Below, piece after piece: positions 1 to 8,517 of a DNA stretch of 64,000 bases. Both the position numbers and the translations under genes were made by a program. Under the pieces are notes generated by a model. It had not been told where the DNA came from, ran no database searches, and was given only the letters and a program-made list of their open reading frames with translations. The stretch comes from JANMCE01 sp031410595 (GTDB lineage Bacteria; Actinomycetota; Acidimicrobiia; Acidimicrobiales; Ilumatobacteraceae), in the NCBI GenBank assembly GCA_031410595.1, contig JANNZM010000152.1:23371-87370 (forward strand), given 5' to 3'. The number at the start of each line of letters is the position of its first letter. Positions within the stretch are counted from its first letter, which is position 1.

Positions 1-1164
1 ACCACCGACATCTATCCGGCCGACTTCGGCTGGACACCGAACTGGGAGGACGCCGAGGGCCGCTTCGACTGGTGGTTCCACAATATGGATAGCGTTCGGT
101 TCGCAGGTGTGGCCGACAGCAGCAACCAGCTCGACTATGACGACGAGGTCGGCTTCCAAGCGGTGCGCAAGCTTCGTGATCTGGCCCGTACCAGCGACAC
201 CAGGCCATGGATGCTGACGGCGTCGTTCACCCATCCGCACGACCCGTACGTGGCCCGTCAGCAGTACTGGGATCGCTACGACCACGACGTCATCGACATG
301 CCCAAAGTCGGCGCCTTACCGGTCGAAACGCTCGACCCGCATAGCCGGCGATTGCGCAACGTTTCGGCCATGGATGCGGTGGAACTCACCGCCGCCCAAA
401 TTCGTAATGCTCGACACGCCTACTACGCCAATATCTCCTATGTGGATGACTGGGTCGACGCACTGCTCACCACGCTAAAGACCGGTGGCATGGCGGACAA
501 CACAGTGGTGATCTTCACTGCCGACCATGGTGACATGCTGGGCGAGCGTGGCCTCTGGTACAAGATGAACTTTTTCGAGAGCGCTGCGCGTGTGCCGTTG
601 ATCGTGAGAGGCCCGGGCATTGTGTTGGGCCGTGCGCCTGAGCACGTGTCGCTGCTCGATCTGCTGCCGACCATGCTCGACCTTGCCGGTGTTGAGGCCC
701 CGGCCGAAGCCGACGGCACCAGCCTCGTACCCCTGCTGTCCGGTCACCGTGTTCCGACCCGAACGGTGACAGGGGAGTACCTGGGTGAAGGCGCGATTGC
801 GCCGATCATCATGATCCGCAAAGACCGCTGGAAGTACATCCATTGTGACGTCGACCCGCCGCAGCTCTACGACTTGGTCGCCGACCCCCAGGAACTCACC
901 AATCTCGCCCCCGACGCGATGCATGCCGACACCGTTGCGACGTTCGCCAAGATGGTCGTTGCGCACGGTGACACGAAGGCGATGAACGACCAGGTGCTGG
1001 CCAGCCAACGCGCCCGCCGCACCGTTGACAAGGCGTTGCGGCAAGGCCGCTACACGTCCTGGGATTTCCAACCGTTCACCGACGCCTCACAACGTTTCAT
1101 GCGTAACCACCTCGACTTAAACGAAGTCGAGAGTTCCCGCCGTTTCCCGAGAGTGCAGGGATGA
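1..1164 (+). CDS. betC: Choline-sulfatase (5'-truncated by window edge)
   Basis: The reading frame is open from base 1, so the N-terminal part, including the sulfatase catalytic Cys/Ser motif, lies outside the window. The visible part has the alkaline phosphatase/sulfatase fold: HPHDPY around residue 78, the metal-binding ADHGDMLGERG segment and the KMNFFE segment that follows it. The end (WDFQPFTDASQRFMRNH) matches the C-terminal domain specific to choline-sulfatases, which hydrolyse choline-O-sulfate to choline and sulfate. Substrate is inferred from that domain; a related aryl/alkyl sulfatase is the alternative. The stop overlaps the ung start (ATGA), so the two are probably cotranscribed. 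Confidence 0.85.
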   Translation, partial: TTDIYPADFGWTPNWEDAEGRFDWWFHNMDSVRFAGVADSSNQLDYDDEVGFQAVRKLRDLARTSDTRPWMLTASFTHPHDPYVARQQYWDRYDHDVIDMPKVGALPVETLDPHSRRLRNVSAMDAVELTAAQIRNARHAYYANISYVDDWVDALLTTLKTGGMADNTVVIFTADHGDMLGERGLWYKMNFFESAARVPLIVRGPGIVLGRAPEHVSLLDLLPTMLDLAGVEAPAEADGTSLVPLLSGHRVPTRTVTGEYLGEGAIAPIIMIRKDRWKYIHCDVDPPQLYDLVADPQELTNLAPDAMHADTVATFAKMVVAHGDTKAMNDQVLASQRARRTVDKALRQGRYTSWDFQPFTDASQRFMRNHLDLNEVESSRRFPRVQG

Positions 1165-1826
1165 CCACGACCGACTGGAATCCGGTTTTAAAGCCGGAAC
1201 TCGAGCAGCCGTACTGGGCCGAGTTGCAGGCCTTCGTGCGCGACGAGCGCAGCAAGTATCAGGTTTTCCCTCCGCACGACGAAGTCTTCGCGGCGCTGCA
1301 TCACACTGCGTTCGCCGATGTAAAAGTGCTCATCCTCGGACAGGATCCGTACCACGGTCCGGGGCAGGCGCACGGCCTGTGTTTCTCGGTGAAGCGGCCG
1401 GTGCCCCCGCCGCCAAGCCTCGGCAACATCTTCAAGGAACTGAAGGCCGACCTCGACATCGATCCGCCCAATCATGGCGACCTCAGTGCGTGGGCCGATC
1501 AAGGCGTGCTGCTCTTGAACGCCGTGCTCACGGTGCGGGCACACGTTGCCGCCAGCCACGCCAATAAGGGATGGGAGACCTTCACCGATCGGGTGATCCG
1601 GGCCGTGAGCGCAAAGACCGAGCCGGTTGTGTTCATTCTGTGGGGGAGCTACGCCCGCAAGAAGAAGGCTCTGATCGATGTCTCGCGCCATGTCATCATC
1701 GAGAGCGCTCACCCATCGCCACTGTCGGCCCACAACGGATTTCTTGGCAGCAAACCGTTCAGCAAAACCAACGCCGCGCTGGTGAGGGCCAGCCGCTCGC
1801 CGATCGACTGGCGCCTGCAAGACTGA
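1161..1826 (+). CDS. ung: Uracil-DNA glycosylase, family 1
   Basis: A 221-residue protein of normal family 1 length that removes uracil from DNA as the first step of base excision repair. The water-activating motif GQDPYH is at residues 60-65 with catalytic Asp62, and the DNA-intercalation/His motif HPSPLSA is at 184-190. The uracil-binding core (GLCFSV, LLLNAVLTV) is intact. The ATG overlaps the stop of the sulfatase gene by four bases, implying translational coupling with a functionally unrelated neighbour. Confidence 0.96.
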   Translation: MTTTDWNPVLKPELEQPYWAELQAFVRDERSKYQVFPPHDEVFAALHHTAFADVKVLILGQDPYHGPGQAHGLCFSVKRPVPPPPSLGNIFKELKADLDIDPPNHGDLSAWADQGVLLLNAVLTVRAHVAASHANKGWETFTDRVIRAVSAKTEPVVFILWGSYARKKKALIDVSRHVIIESAHPSPLSAHNGFLGSKPFSKTNAALVRASRSPIDWRLQD

Positions 1827-1830
1827 GTGC

Positions 1831-2319
1831 ATGTACGACCTTGCCAACCTGTTCCACATCGGCATCCGCACGCCCGACATCGAAACCTCGATGGAGGAAC
1901 TCGCTCGCACGATGGGTGTTACGTGGGCGTCGGTGCAGGATGAGCCCCGATCGGCCTGGGTGCCGGTTGAGGGCCAGATCGACATTCCGTGCAAGCTGAC
2001 GTACTCCGTCGAAGGTCCGGTGCATCTCGAGTTGCTGCAGGGGGCACCAGGCAGTATCTGGGACGGAAACGATCTGCAGGGCGCGCACCACTTCGGTGTG
2101 TGGTCGAACGATGTTGCCCGAGACACCCAAGGCTTGCTCGATAACGGCTGGACTCTGGAGTTGGCCGGTACGTCACCCGAGAACGGCTTTGGTCGCTTCA
2201 CCTACCTTCGCTCACTGACCGGGTTTCTTGTCGAACCGGTTTCCATCGCTGCGAAACCGCGCTTCGAACGGTGGTGGGCGGGCGGCCCGTTGCGCGATCC
2301 AGGACCACCGCCCATCTGA
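1831..2319 (+). CDS. VOC (glyoxalase/dioxygenase-fold) family protein
   Basis: A 162-residue protein of the vicinal oxygen chelate superfamily. It opens with the typical LFHIGIRTPDIETSMEELA beta-alpha start with a metal-ligand-type His, and a second module begins near GAHHFGVWSNDVARD with another His. This two-module layout and the Glu in VHLELLQG fit a single-chain glyoxalase-like metal enzyme. The substrate cannot be told from sequence. It starts four bases after ung, in the same direction. Confidence 0.75.
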   Translation: MYDLANLFHIGIRTPDIETSMEELARTMGVTWASVQDEPRSAWVPVEGQIDIPCKLTYSVEGPVHLELLQGAPGSIWDGNDLQGAHHFGVWSNDVARDTQGLLDNGWTLELAGTSPENGFGRFTYLRSLTGFLVEPVSIAAKPRFERWWAGGPLRDPGPPPI

Positions 2320-2357
2320 TTTTCCCCGGCTGGGCGGCGGAAACGTAGGATCGTCCG

Positions 2358-3194
2358 ATGCGCCTTTCTACCGTTCACGTTGCCGGCCACACTGCCTTCG
2401 GGCCGATCAACGGAGAGGTGCTCCACGACGTCAGCGGCACGTGGCCCGACCTCGCTGCCGCGCTGGCCGACGGTACGGACGCCATCGCCAAAGCTGCGAT
2501 TTCCGCACCCACGGTTGCCCTTGCAAACGCCACCTATGCACTGCCGATTCCCAATCCACGCCGTATCCTGTGCGTCGGTTTGAACTACGCGGCGCACCGG
2601 GCCGAGTCGAGCGCTCCGGTGTCGGCCACCGAGAACCCGGCCATCTTCGTGCGCTTCCCATCGTCACTCTGTGGTCACGAGCAGCCCATCGTTCGACCGC
2701 ACGTCAGTACCGCGTTCGACTATGAGGGTGAGTTGGCGGTTGTCATCGGCAAGGCGTGTCGTTACGTCAGCGAAGGTGACGCCCTGAACTACGTGGCCGG
2801 CTATTCGCTTTTCATGGACGGCACCCTCCGGGACTTCCAGCGTCACACCAGTCAGTTCACGCCGGGCAAGTCGTTCGAGCAGAGTGGCGGGTTTGGTCCC
2901 GCCATCATGACACCCGACGAGTTCGATGCAACCACGGCGCAGCTCACTACCACGATCAGCGGAGTCGTACGGCAGAACGCACCCATCAGCGACATGATCC
3001 ACTCCACTGCCGCCATCATCGCCTACTGCTCACAGTGGACCGCCCTGGAACCGGGCGACGTGATAGCCACCGGTACACCGAGCGGAGTCGGTTACGCCCG
3101 TGACCCGCAGGTGCTGCTTGTGCCGGGCGACGTGGTGGAAGTGACCATCACGGGCCTCGGCACCCTTCGCAACCACGTCATCGACGAGGCCTGA
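2358..3194 (+). CDS. Fumarylacetoacetate hydrolase family protein
   Basis: A 278-residue protein with the FAH C-terminal catalytic fold. The divalent metal site is visible as DYEGELAVVIG at residues 121-131, and the substrate region as FMDGTLRDFQ near 152-161. KSFEQSGGFGPAIMTPDE and GDVIATGTPSGVG are the other family hallmarks. Such enzymes cleave or hydrate acylpyruvates and 2-oxo acids at the end of aromatic catabolism. The precise substrate is unknown. It lies 38 bases after the VOC gene, so the two may form a small catabolic unit. Confidence 0.85.
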   Translation: MRLSTVHVAGHTAFGPINGEVLHDVSGTWPDLAAALADGTDAIAKAAISAPTVALANATYALPIPNPRRILCVGLNYAAHRAESSAPVSATENPAIFVRFPSSLCGHEQPIVRPHVSTAFDYEGELAVVIGKACRYVSEGDALNYVAGYSLFMDGTLRDFQRHTSQFTPGKSFEQSGGFGPAIMTPDEFDATTAQLTTTISGVVRQNAPISDMIHSTAAIIAYCSQWTALEPGDVIATGTPSGVGYARDPQVLLVPGDVVEVTITGLGTLRNHVIDEA

Positions 3195-3200
3195 GCGGCT

Positions 3201-4157
3201 TCACCGGCCCCGTGCCGTATGCGGCTTCGCCTCGTGCGAACGTCGAATGGTGGCCAGACACGTGATCGTACGCTCGATGTCTTCGGGCGTTCCGAACGGC
3301 GTGGCCTGAAAGTCGGTGATACCACCATCGAACGAGCGAGCGACCTGCGTGGCGATATGTGCTTCATTGCCGATGACCACTATGTCGGCGGGCGATGCTG
3401 CGCCCTCGCTGGCCATCATCGCCTTATACGCCGGTAGCTTCCCGTAGAGGGCGAACTGCTGATTCGCGAAGGCGCGACCGGCCTCGACATCATCGGTACA
3501 CATGACGGGCATGCCGATGATCACGCGCGGTGCAGGTCGATTCGCAGTGGCGGCTGCCGCAACGATGCCGGGCACGATCGCTTGGGTTGTGGTGGTGATA
3601 CCGGCCATGAACGTGACCGTTCCGTCGGCGAGTTCGCCGGCGACGCCCACCATGCGAGGGGCCAACGCGGCGATCAGTACTGACGGCGGCGCATAACGAT
3701 TGGTGGAGATGGCCAGCCGAGTGCGGACCTTGAAGTGATCTCCCCTGAAGTTGACCGACTGATGCTCGAGAAGCGGTCGCAACACCTGTAGGTACTCCCG
3801 CATGTGAGCGATTGGATGGCTGTAGTCGAGACCGTACTGGCGCTCGATGACCGGCTGATGAGACACACCTATGCCGAGCGTAAGCCGCCCGCCGAGCGCG
3901 TCGTTGACCGTCAGCGCCTGCGCTGCCATGGCAACAGGGTGGCGAGGGTACGTCGGCACGATCGCCGTGCCGATTTCGATGCGCTCAGTGCTACGGCCAG
4001 CGAGGGCGAGCAGCGTGAGAATGTCGGGCCCGTTGGGGATGCCGGGCATCCAGGCGCTGTCGAAGTCGAGCTGTTCGATGCGCATCAACTGTTCGATGAT
4101 GCCGTTTGCGGTGGCCCCCTCGTTGGCCATCACGATGCCGATGCGACCGCTAGACAA
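3201..4157 (-). CDS. LLM-class (luciferase-like) F420/flavin-dependent oxidoreductase
   Basis: A 318-residue TIM-barrel protein of the bacterial luciferase-like family. Visible hallmarks are RIGIVMANEGATANGI at the N-terminus, the IEIGTAIVPTYPRHPVAMA strand-helix, and GRLTLGIGVSHQPVIE, the cofactor-contacting loop typical of actinobacterial F420-dependent members. It presumably catalyses hydride transfer or monooxygenation on an unknown substrate. Its start overlaps the acyl-CoA ligase stop by 8 bases, making it the last gene of a four-gene minus-strand operon. Confidence 0.8.
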   Translation of the reverse strand: MSSGRIGIVMANEGATANGIIEQLMRIEQLDFDSAWMPGIPNGPDILTLLALAGRSTERIEIGTAIVPTYPRHPVAMAAQALTVNDALGGRLTLGIGVSHQPVIERQYGLDYSHPIAHMREYLQVLRPLLEHQSVNFRGDHFKVRTRLAISTNRYAPPSVLIAALAPRMVGVAGELADGTVTFMAGITTTTQAIVPGIVAAAATANRPAPRVIIGMPVMCTDDVEAGRAFANQQFALYGKLPAYKAMMASEGAASPADIVVIGNEAHIATQVARSFDGGITDFQATPFGTPEDIERTITCLATIRRSHEAKPHTARGR

Positions 4158-5661
4158 TCTGTCCGCCCCGTCCTTCCCAGAACCTGTCCCGTAACGAGCG
4201 CTTCAGAACCTTGCCCGGCCCGGACTTGGGCAGGGGGTCGGTCTGGACATCGATGCTCTTGGGTACTTTGAAACCGGCGATCAGACCCCGGCAATGAGCG
4301 ATGAGCTCGTCGGCCAACGAGGTCGAGCTGCTTGCAGATACAACAACCGCGTGCACCGCCTCCCCCCAACGCTCGTGGGGGATGCCGAAGACGGCGACCT
4401 CGATCACATCAGGATGAGAAGCCAGCGCATTTTCGACTTCGATGGAGTAGACGTTCTCGCCTCCGGTGACGATCATGTCCTTGGCCCGATCGACCAGAAA
4501 CAGGTTTGACTCGCCATCGAGGTATCCGAGGTCACCAGTGTGGAACCAGCCTCCCTTGAGCGCTTGAGCGGTGGCCTCGGGATTCTGCCAGTAACCCAGC
4601 ATGACCGCTCGGCTCTGCACGATGACTTCCCCGATGGCGCCAGGGGTGGCTTCGGCGCCGCTACCGTCGAGCACTCGCACGGACACGCCCGGCACGGGTT
4701 GACCACATGATCGCACCAGCGGAGATTCCACCATGTGCTCCTCGTGATGTTGGCAGGTGACGATGGCCGTGGTCTCGGTGGCGCCGTAAAACTCGGCCAG
4801 GTCGACCCCGGGGAATATGGCCGCGGCCTGCCGTAAGAGCTCGGTAGAGATGGGAGAGGCGGCGTGCCCCAGGAGTCGCAAGGTACGCACGTCTCGGGGT
4901 CGATCTACCTGGGCTTGGACAAGGGCCGCCAACATGGTGGGCACCGGCATCATCATGGTGCATTGCTCTTGCTCGATCAGATCGAGGCACACGTTCGGCT
5001 CAAATACCTCGGTCACGATGGTGCGGGCTCCGAGCGACATCAGGCTCAGGAGCGGCGCGATACCGGCCACATGGAACATGGCGGGCGCAGCCAGAAACAC
5101 CTCGTCTGATCGCAGTCCGACAGCGATGGTTTTGTGGAATGAGTTGCACACGACGTTGGCGTGGCTGAGCATGACGCCCTTGGGCTTGCCCGTGGTGCCG
5201 CCGGTGTAGAACAGCGCCGCCAGGTCCGAGGGCTGCACACCAACCCCGAGCACCGCGGGTGTTGCTGCGGCCAGAGCCGCGTCGAATTCCGCAGGCCACC
5301 GCAAGACTTGCTCGACTGCCGCGATGAGCTGTCCGGGATCGCGATCGGTGATCAGCAGCCGGGCACCGCAGTCAGCAATGATGACCGCCAGTTCCGCTTC
5401 GGCCAACCGATAGTTGAGCGGCACAATGACGAACCCGCCGGACGGAAGCGCGGCGAATGATTCCACGAACCGATGACAGTTCGAGGCCAGCACCGCAATG
5501 CGGTCACCGGGCTGCATTCCGATCTCCTGCATGGCTCCCACCAACCGGCGACACCTATCGTAAAACGACGCGTAGGTCAGTCTGAGGTCGCCGCAGGCCA
5601 ACGCCTTGCGCCTAGGAAAATTGCGGCGAGCATGATCGACGGTATCGGCGATGGTCAGCAT
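4150..5661 (-). CDS. AMP-forming acyl-CoA synthetase/ligase
   Basis: A 503-residue ANL-superfamily enzyme that activates a carboxylic acid to acyl-AMP and then to the CoA thioester. The P-loop-like A3 motif is FYTGGTTGKPKGVMLSHAN, A5 is YGATETT, A7 is the Asp in GWFHTGDLGYLD, and A8 and the C-terminal A10 Lys (LPKSGPGKVLKR) are present, so all catalytic elements appear intact. The acid is unknown (fatty, aromatic or terpenoid). It starts 12 bases after the MarR gene stop in the same operon and overlaps the following LLM gene by 8 bases. Confidence 0.9.
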   Translation of the reverse strand: MLTIADTVDHARRNFPRRKALACGDLRLTYASFYDRCRRLVGAMQEIGMQPGDRIAVLASNCHRFVESFAALPSGGFVIVPLNYRLAEAELAVIIADCGARLLITDRDPGQLIAAVEQVLRWPAEFDAALAAATPAVLGVGVQPSDLAALFYTGGTTGKPKGVMLSHANVVCNSFHKTIAVGLRSDEVFLAAPAMFHVAGIAPLLSLMSLGARTIVTEVFEPNVCLDLIEQEQCTMMMPVPTMLAALVQAQVDRPRDVRTLRLLGHAASPISTELLRQAAAIFPGVDLAEFYGATETTAIVTCQHHEEHMVESPLVRSCGQPVPGVSVRVLDGSGAEATPGAIGEVIVQSRAVMLGYWQNPEATAQALKGGWFHTGDLGYLDGESNLFLVDRAKDMIVTGGENVYSIEVENALASHPDVIEVAVFGIPHERWGEAVHAVVVSASSSTSLADELIAHCRGLIAGFKVPKSIDVQTDPLPKSGPGKVLKRSLRDRFWEGRGGQIV

Positions 5662-5673
5662 GGCAACCGAGAC

Positions 5674-6126
5674 TCACGCGCTGGGAAAGCCGCCGTGCAG
5701 ACCACGCACGCACTTCACGATGAGCTGATGCAGCTCGGCCCGTTCCGGAGCCGACAGGGCCGAGGTCATTTCGTCTTCGACCGTTGACACTCGCTCTCCG
5801 CAGGAGGCCAGAGCTTGGCGGCCCTTGTGGGTCAGCGCGGTTTGCCGAATGCGGCCGTGGTTCGGGTCGTCCTGCCGAATCACAAACCCTCGCTCTTCCA
5901 GGGTGAGTAGTACCTCATTCATCGACTGGGGTGACACGTACGATCGGCGAGCCAACTGAGCGTTCGATAACGACCCTCGGTTACCGAGCACGCTGAGCAC
6001 GGTGTATTGAGCGACCGACAGTCCGTGCTCGCGAACCGCGTCCGCAATAGCGGAACGCACCACTCGGTCGAGCCGACCAATGGCGTAACTCAGCGTGGGA
6101 CCGGTTGCTGCGCCGTCATCCGACAA
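5674..6126 (-). CDS. MarR-family transcriptional regulator
   Basis: A 150-residue winged-helix regulator. The DNA-binding part is recognisable as VAQYTVLSVLGNRGSLSNAQ, then YVSPQSMNEVLLTLEERGFV (recognition helix and wing), and DPNHGRIRQTALTHKGR with the wing Arg. The N-terminal and C-terminal helices would form the dimer interface. It lies second in its operon, overlapping the upstream LLM gene by 11 bases. A perfect palindrome upstream of the operon (7038-7054) is the likely binding site, giving autoregulation released by a ligand, perhaps the CoA ester made by the neighbouring ligase (inference). Confidence 0.88.
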   Translation of the reverse strand: MSDDGAATGPTLSYAIGRLDRVVRSAIADAVREHGLSVAQYTVLSVLGNRGSLSNAQLARRSYVSPQSMNEVLLTLEERGFVIRQDDPNHGRIRQTALTHKGRQALASCGERVSTVEDEMTSALSAPERAELHQLIVKCVRGLHGGFPSA

Positions 6127-7009
6127 TGCGATCGACCTCCGCCTTGGCTTCGATGATTTCCTCCAGTTGTTTGGCGTGAGGTACGCCAGGGTTGGCCATG
6201 CGGTTGAAGCCGACGCTCAGGTGGCTGTACCCGAGGGCGACCCCTTCTTCCACGGCAGCCTGCCACCCCGGACCAAGGTACACGCGCCCCCACACGGGCA
6301 GCGACCCCGGATCCCGCCCGGCATCCTCGGCGAGTTGGCGTAGGCGTCGCACGCCGGTTGCTACGTCGATCGGGTCGAGGCCGGGGAACACCAACGGCAT
6401 CCACCCGTCGGCGTCGGCCACCACCCGTTTGAGTGCGCTGTCGGACGCACCCGTACCCATCCATATCGGAAAGGCCTTACCGGGTAAGGGGTTGATGCCG
6501 ACGCGATCCATGGTGTGAAACTCGCCGTTGAACGTCACGAGCGGTTCGGTCCACAGCCGGCGCATGACCGTCATCTGTTCCGACAGGCGCTTGCTGCGCG
6601 TCTCAAACGCGGTGCCCAGAGCCGAGTACTCGACCCAGTTCCATCCAACCCCGACGGCCACGTGCAGACGATCACCGCTCAGCAGATTGACCGTCGCGAT
6701 CTGCTTGGCCGCCACTGCGGTTTGCCGTTGCGGCAGCACGAGAACGCTGGTGGCAAATTCGAGCGTGGTCGTAACTGCGGACAGATGGCTGAACAGCGTC
6801 AGGAGCTCATGGAAGCTGTGCTTATCGGTGTAGGGGGCCGCTGGGAACGAGCCAACCGGGCCCTCAAAGCAGTCGGCCGATGCACCGAGGATGTGGTCAT
6901 ACGCCATGAGGTGACCGAAGCCAGCGGCCTCAGCGTCGATAGCGAACTGACGGATAGCCACGGGGTCCGTGCCACTGTCGGCCTGCGAAAAAACGATTCC
7001 GACCTGCAT
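6116..7009 (-). CDS. LLM-class F420-dependent oxidoreductase (TIGR03619-like)
   Basis: A 297-residue luciferase-fold oxidoreductase. Hallmarks are MQVGIVFSQ at the start, LMAYDHIL, EFATSVLVLPQRQTAVAAKQ, DRLHVAVGVGWN and FPIWMGTGASDSALKRVVADADGW, all typical of probable F420-dependent actinobacterial members. It is the first gene of the LLM-MarR-ligase-LLM operon. Its ATG is preceded by a G-rich stretch (ggggggcc) that can act as ribosome binding site, and by the 7038-7054 palindrome. The substrate is unknown. Two LLM enzymes in one operon suggest successive redox steps on the same molecule. Confidence 0.83.
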   Translation of the reverse strand: MQVGIVFSQADSGTDPVAIRQFAIDAEAAGFGHLMAYDHILGASADCFEGPVGSFPAAPYTDKHSFHELLTLFSHLSAVTTTLEFATSVLVLPQRQTAVAAKQIATVNLLSGDRLHVAVGVGWNWVEYSALGTAFETRSKRLSEQMTVMRRLWTEPLVTFNGEFHTMDRVGINPLPGKAFPIWMGTGASDSALKRVVADADGWMPLVFPGLDPIDVATGVRRLRQLAEDAGRDPGSLPVWGRVYLGPGWQAAVEEGVALGYSHLSVGFNRMANPGVPHAKQLEEIIEAKAEVDRIVG

Positions 7010-7037
7010 ATTTGGCCCCCCAGCCGTAGCGAACTGT

Positions 7038-7054
7038 CATCAGGTTACCTGATG
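7038..7054. promoter_or_regulatory. Probable MarR operator (perfect 17-bp palindrome)
   Basis: The sequence CATCAGGTTACCTGATG is an exact inverted repeat with 8-bp arms around a central T. It lies 28 bases upstream of the first gene of the operon that encodes a MarR regulator. Its length and form match MarR sites, and its position lets a bound dimer block transcription start. Confidence 0.7.
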
Positions 7055-7061
7055 ATCGCCC

Positions 7062-8462
7062 TCATGTATTGAGGGAGAACTCGGGGTTGATCAGATACGA
7101 CACAAACACATGTCTGGGGTCGTAGTTCGCCCTCAACGCTTCGAGCTTGGCGAAGTTGGCGTCGGCCATGAACTTGGCTGACCGCCGCGTGAAATCGGAG
7201 TCGCCCAGATAGAGACCTTTGGCGACCGGAGCGAGGGCGGCCATGCGCTGTTGCAACCAGTGCTTCACGCCGTCATCCTCGTCAGCGGTGTCGCACATGG
7301 CGTACACGGCGACGTAGACGTTGCCCTCCATTGAGAACGCCATGTCCTTCAGTGGCCGCTTCGGGGACCAGCCGTACCAGATGCAGAACGACGGCTCGGT
7401 CGGCAAGGTGGCAAAGAGAGGCTGCAAGCGCGGCAGCAGATCCTCGGCCGACGCGTCAGTCCACAGACAATCGGTGTGGTAGCGCAGGCCCTTGGGGTTT
7501 TGCGCATCCATCATCGGGTTTTCGTCCGCGATGGACGTCGGCAGGCAGAAGTCATGCACGATGGCTTGGTCAAGCACCGGGCACGTTTCCAAGGCAGCCA
7601 TGTACTGAGCGGCCTGCTCCAGGGAGTCGCACATACAGGTCGTGTGCATGACGAGATACGCCTCGCCCGGCTTCGGCGCGTTCGGCGGCGGTTCGACACT
7701 AGGGGGAAAGGGAATGGGCGTGCGAGCACCGACAATGACCGGCTCCACCTCGGTGCGCAGTGTCGGCAGGATCTCATGCGCCCACGCCATCAACCCGTGG
7801 AACGCAGCCATCGGGAACACATAGGTTGTCTGCGCCATCACACCTGGCACGGGATACACCCGCAGATACATGCGTGTGACTACGCCAAAGAAGCCTGGAC
7901 CGGCACCGCGTGCGGCCCAGAGAAGGTCGGTGTTCTCGGTTTCGCTGGCGTGCACCAGATTGCCGTCGGCGGTCACGACATCGATGGCCATCAGGTTCTC
8001 GCATCCCCATCCCCAGGTGCGGCTGTTCCAGCCCTGGCCGCCCTGCAGCACGAAGCCGCCAAGGCCAACTGTCGAGCAGTGCCCGCCCGTGAATTGGAAG
8101 CCGTGCTCGGCCAGAAACGGTGCCAGGTGCTGGCCGCCCTGCAACGAGGGGCTCACGATGGCAAGGTGATTCTCGACATCGATTCGAAGCTCCCGCAGGC
8201 GGCCAAGGTCGATCAGCAGCGCCTCATCGCGCACGCTCCATGCCGCCCAAGAATGACCACCGGCGCGAACCGAAATCTTCCAACCGTTGGCGATCGCCAA
8301 CCGGACCCCAGCCACCACGTCGGCGGCACTGGCCGCTTCAAGAATGGCGACGGGAAAGCGATCGGGCTTTCGTCCGTTGAAGATCGGGTCGACCCTCGCC
8401 GATTCGTAGCCCTCGTCGCCCCGTCGATACAGCACGCCGTCAAATGGAGAGTTCCCCGTCAT
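7062..8462 (-). CDS. FAD-linked oxidase, berberine bridge enzyme type
   Basis: A 466-residue enzyme with a PCMH/FAD_binding_4 domain followed by a C-terminal BBE domain (YDPRHVFVSYLINPEF). Both flavin attachment residues of bicovalent oxidases are present: His70 in RAGGH and Cys129 in GGHCSTVG. It therefore probably carries FAD bound through two covalent links and oxidises an alcohol, sugar or alkaloid-like substrate with oxygen, or as a dehydrogenase. An upstream in-frame ATG would add 25 residues unlike the family, so the start MTGNSPFDG is preferred. It ends 8 bases before the 7038-7054 operator and faces the divergent hydrolase across 55 bases. Confidence 0.85.
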   Translation of the reverse strand: MTGNSPFDGVLYRRGDEGYESARVDPIFNGRKPDRFPVAILEAASAADVVAGVRLAIANGWKISVRAGGHSWAAWSVRDEALLIDLGRLRELRIDVENHLAIVSPSLQGGQHLAPFLAEHGFQFTGGHCSTVGLGGFVLQGGQGWNSRTWGWGCENLMAIDVVTADGNLVHASETENTDLLWAARGAGPGFFGVVTRMYLRVYPVPGVMAQTTYVFPMAAFHGLMAWAHEILPTLRTEVEPVIVGARTPIPFPPSVEPPPNAPKPGEAYLVMHTTCMCDSLEQAAQYMAALETCPVLDQAIVHDFCLPTSIADENPMMDAQNPKGLRYHTDCLWTDASAEDLLPRLQPLFATLPTEPSFCIWYGWSPKRPLKDMAFSMEGNVYVAVYAMCDTADEDDGVKHWLQQRMAALAPVAKGLYLGDSDFTRRSAKFMADANFAKLEALRANYDPRHVFVSYLINPEFSLNT

Positions 8463-8517
8463 GGTGGCGATGGTACAGCGACAACACATCGCTCTACATG
8501 AGTGACAAGATGCCGGG

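Noticed and set aside
1188..2201. Minus-strand frame of 337 codons over ung and the VOC gene
   Set aside because: Both plus-strand genes have diagnostic motifs; the antisense product shows none.
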